Assembly (NCBI GenBank): GCA_964415045.1
Contig: CAYPZL010000243.1
Coordinates: 1 to 7,419, forward strand
Direction: 5' to 3'
DNA from: CAYPZL01 sp964415045
Lineage (GTDB): Bacteria; Planctomycetota; Phycisphaerae; Sedimentisphaerales; Anaerobacaceae
Length of the DNA: 7,419 nucleotides
Position numbers and translations under genes: made by a program. Position 1 is the first letter of the stretch. Each line of letters begins with the position of its first letter. Shown here in pieces: positions 6,348 through 7,419 of the stretch. The notes under the pieces are model-generated. The model was not told the origin of the DNA, ran no database searches, and worked only from the letters and a program-made list of their open reading frames with translations.

Positions 6348-7313
6348 ATGAAACGGCAAGGGTTTACGCTGGTCGAACTGTTGGTCGTGATCGCCATCAT
6401 CGGCATCTTGATCGCGCTGTTGTTGCCGGCCGTTCAAGCGGCCCGTGAGGCAGCTCGGCGAATGCAGTGCAGCAGCCACCTGCACCAACTGGGAATCGCC
6501 TTGCACAACTACCACAACACGAACAGCGCATTTCCGATGAATCGAACGGGCAGGAGGTACCACAACTGGTCGGCCCTGTCGATGGTGGCGCCGTACGTCG
6601 AGCAGGCGAACATGTACAACCTCCTGGATTTCAGCTCGTACCCATACACGATAATCATTCGCGGGAGACTCGTTGCCGATGGTAGTGTCAACGAGCCGGC
6701 GGCTCGGACCGTCGTCAAGGTGTTCTTGTGTCCCTCGGACGCTGCTCCCGACAGGATCAATCCAACATTCGGGCCCACCAACTACCTGTTCAACGTGGGC
6801 AGCGGCCTGGTCGACAACGGCTACATCAGGGTGAACAGGGCCGGCGAACAGCCGGACGGCATCGCCTACGAGGCCTCGAGCATTCGTTTCGCCGACATAA
6901 GGGACGGCAGCTCAAACACCCTGGCCGTCGGTGAGAGCCTCCGGGGGATCGGCGGCATGAGAGCCCCGTACCAGGACTACAAGAAGCAGCATATTCGGAA
7001 CACGTCGTTTTTTCCTGCGTGCAACGCCGGGCCGGGCGACAACGTGTGGTACGGCAACCGTTGTGAGGCCTGGATCAAGGGCAGCTTCCCCTTCGCCGCG
7101 ATGACGTTCCACTACCCTCCAAACTCCAAGCAGGCGGATTGTCTGACGGGCAGATCCACGCGGGCCCTCATGGCCCCGCGAAGCTACCATCCCGGCGGAG
7201 TCAACGTCTTGCTATGCGACGGGCACGTATCGCTTCTGTCCGATACCATCGAGCAAGATGTCCTGCACGCACTGGCCACAAGGGCCGGCGGCGAGATACT
7301 CGGATCATACTGA
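6348..7313 (+). CDS. DUF1559 family protein with prepilin-type N-terminus
   Basis: This 321-residue protein is complete. It starts with a type IV prepilin/pseudopilin signal: MKRQG, cleavage expected between Gly5 and Phe6, Glu10 at mature position 5, and a hydrophobic helix to about residue 28 ending in the DUF1559-typical PAVQAAREAARRMQC. The DUF1559 domain follows: the early HLHQLGIALHNYHN segment (44-57), VFLCPSD (125-131), the IRDGSSNTLAVGES block, and the C-terminal HPGGVNVLLCDGH motif (281-293). Length is normal for the family. The ATG has GGGGGA seven bases upstream. Planctomycetes encode many DUF1559 paralogues, thought to be exported through type II secretion or type IV pilus-like machinery; the function of individual members is unknown. 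The protein contains several Cys residues. It is transcribed away from the chelatase operon and appears functionally separate. Assignment to the family is secure; the role is unknown. Confidence 0.95.
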   Translation: MKRQGFTLVELLVVIAIIGILIALLLPAVQAAREAARRMQCSSHLHQLGIALHNYHNTNSAFPMNRTGRRYHNWSALSMVAPYVEQANMYNLLDFSSYPYTIIIRGRLVADGSVNEPAARTVVKVFLCPSDAAPDRINPTFGPTNYLFNVGSGLVDNGYIRVNRAGEQPDGIAYEASSIRFADIRDGSSNTLAVGESLRGIGGMRAPYQDYKKQHIRNTSFFPACNAGPGDNVWYGNRCEAWIKGSFPFAAMTFHYPPNSKQADCLTGRSTRALMAPRSYHPGGVNVLLCDGHVSLLSDTIEQDVLHALATRAGGEILGSY

Positions 7314-7419
7314 CAAAGCGGGATTGCGAAGACCAAGAGGGCCCCAAACCATGATGCGACACTTGCTGCTAAGGCCCGGATTATCTGAGACGGGAAGTCT
7401 GTGATTATGTGAGATGTGA

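Noticed and set aside
7351..7404. 17-codon frame MMRHLLLRPGLSETGSL after the DUF1559 gene
   Set aside because: It has a weak AGAGGG about nine bases upstream and begins like a small exported protein, but it stops at once. It could be a degraded downstream gene, but nothing supports coding.
7314..7419. Possible terminator after the DUF1559 gene
   Set aside because: GGGCC (7339-7343) and GGCCC (7373-7377) can pair only across a 29-base loop and no T-run follows, so no intrinsic terminator is supported.
1..7419. CRISPR array, tRNA, rRNA, insertion sequence or attachment site
   Set aside because: I saw no regularly spaced repeats, tRNA-like cloverleaf sequence, transposase-like product or terminal inverted repeats.

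Overview
The window looks like planctomycete chromosomal DNA. It is GC-rich, and it carries a complete DUF1559 protein with a prepilin-type N-terminus, a family greatly expanded in Planctomycetota. The lineage call rests mainly on that gene and is an inference. There are two transcription units, divergent from an intergenic region of about 490 bp (5857-6347).

Leftward (minus strand) is a compact four-gene operon. It reads: an ExbB/TolQ-type proton channel subunit (5149-5856); a DUF2149 protein with ExbD-like topology (4817-5152, joined by an ATGA stop/start overlap); a 1411-residue CobN/ChlH-family large chelatase subunit (595-4830, 14-base overlap); and an 88-residue AhpD/carboxymuconolactone-decarboxylase-like protein (294-560, 34-base gap). 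The chelatase homologue is not an ordinary cytoplasmic CobN. It has an N-terminal signal sequence, a Pro-rich C-terminal stalk and a terminal membrane anchor with a basic tail, which places the catalytic body outside the cytoplasmic membrane. No CobS/CobT or ChlI/ChlD ATPase gene is present. The layout matches the chelatase-like HmuS and its ExbB-like and DUF2149 partners in Bacteroidota haem-uptake (hmu) loci. I infer a proton-motive-force-coupled, membrane-tethered tetrapyrrole metal chelatase or de-chelatase (haem or corrinoid), with a thiol-redox protein encoded last. No outer-membrane receptor or haemophore is in the window.

Rightward (plus strand) is the DUF1559 pseudopilin-like gene (6348-7313), with its own plausible promoter and ribosome binding site. 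It shows no functional link to the operon beyond the shared intergenic region.

The non-coding stretches are 1-293 (a cluster of short perfect hairpins, no credible gene), 5857-6347 (two predicted divergent promoters, a palindrome, a shared 10-mer and small repeats) and 7314-7419 (no supported gene).
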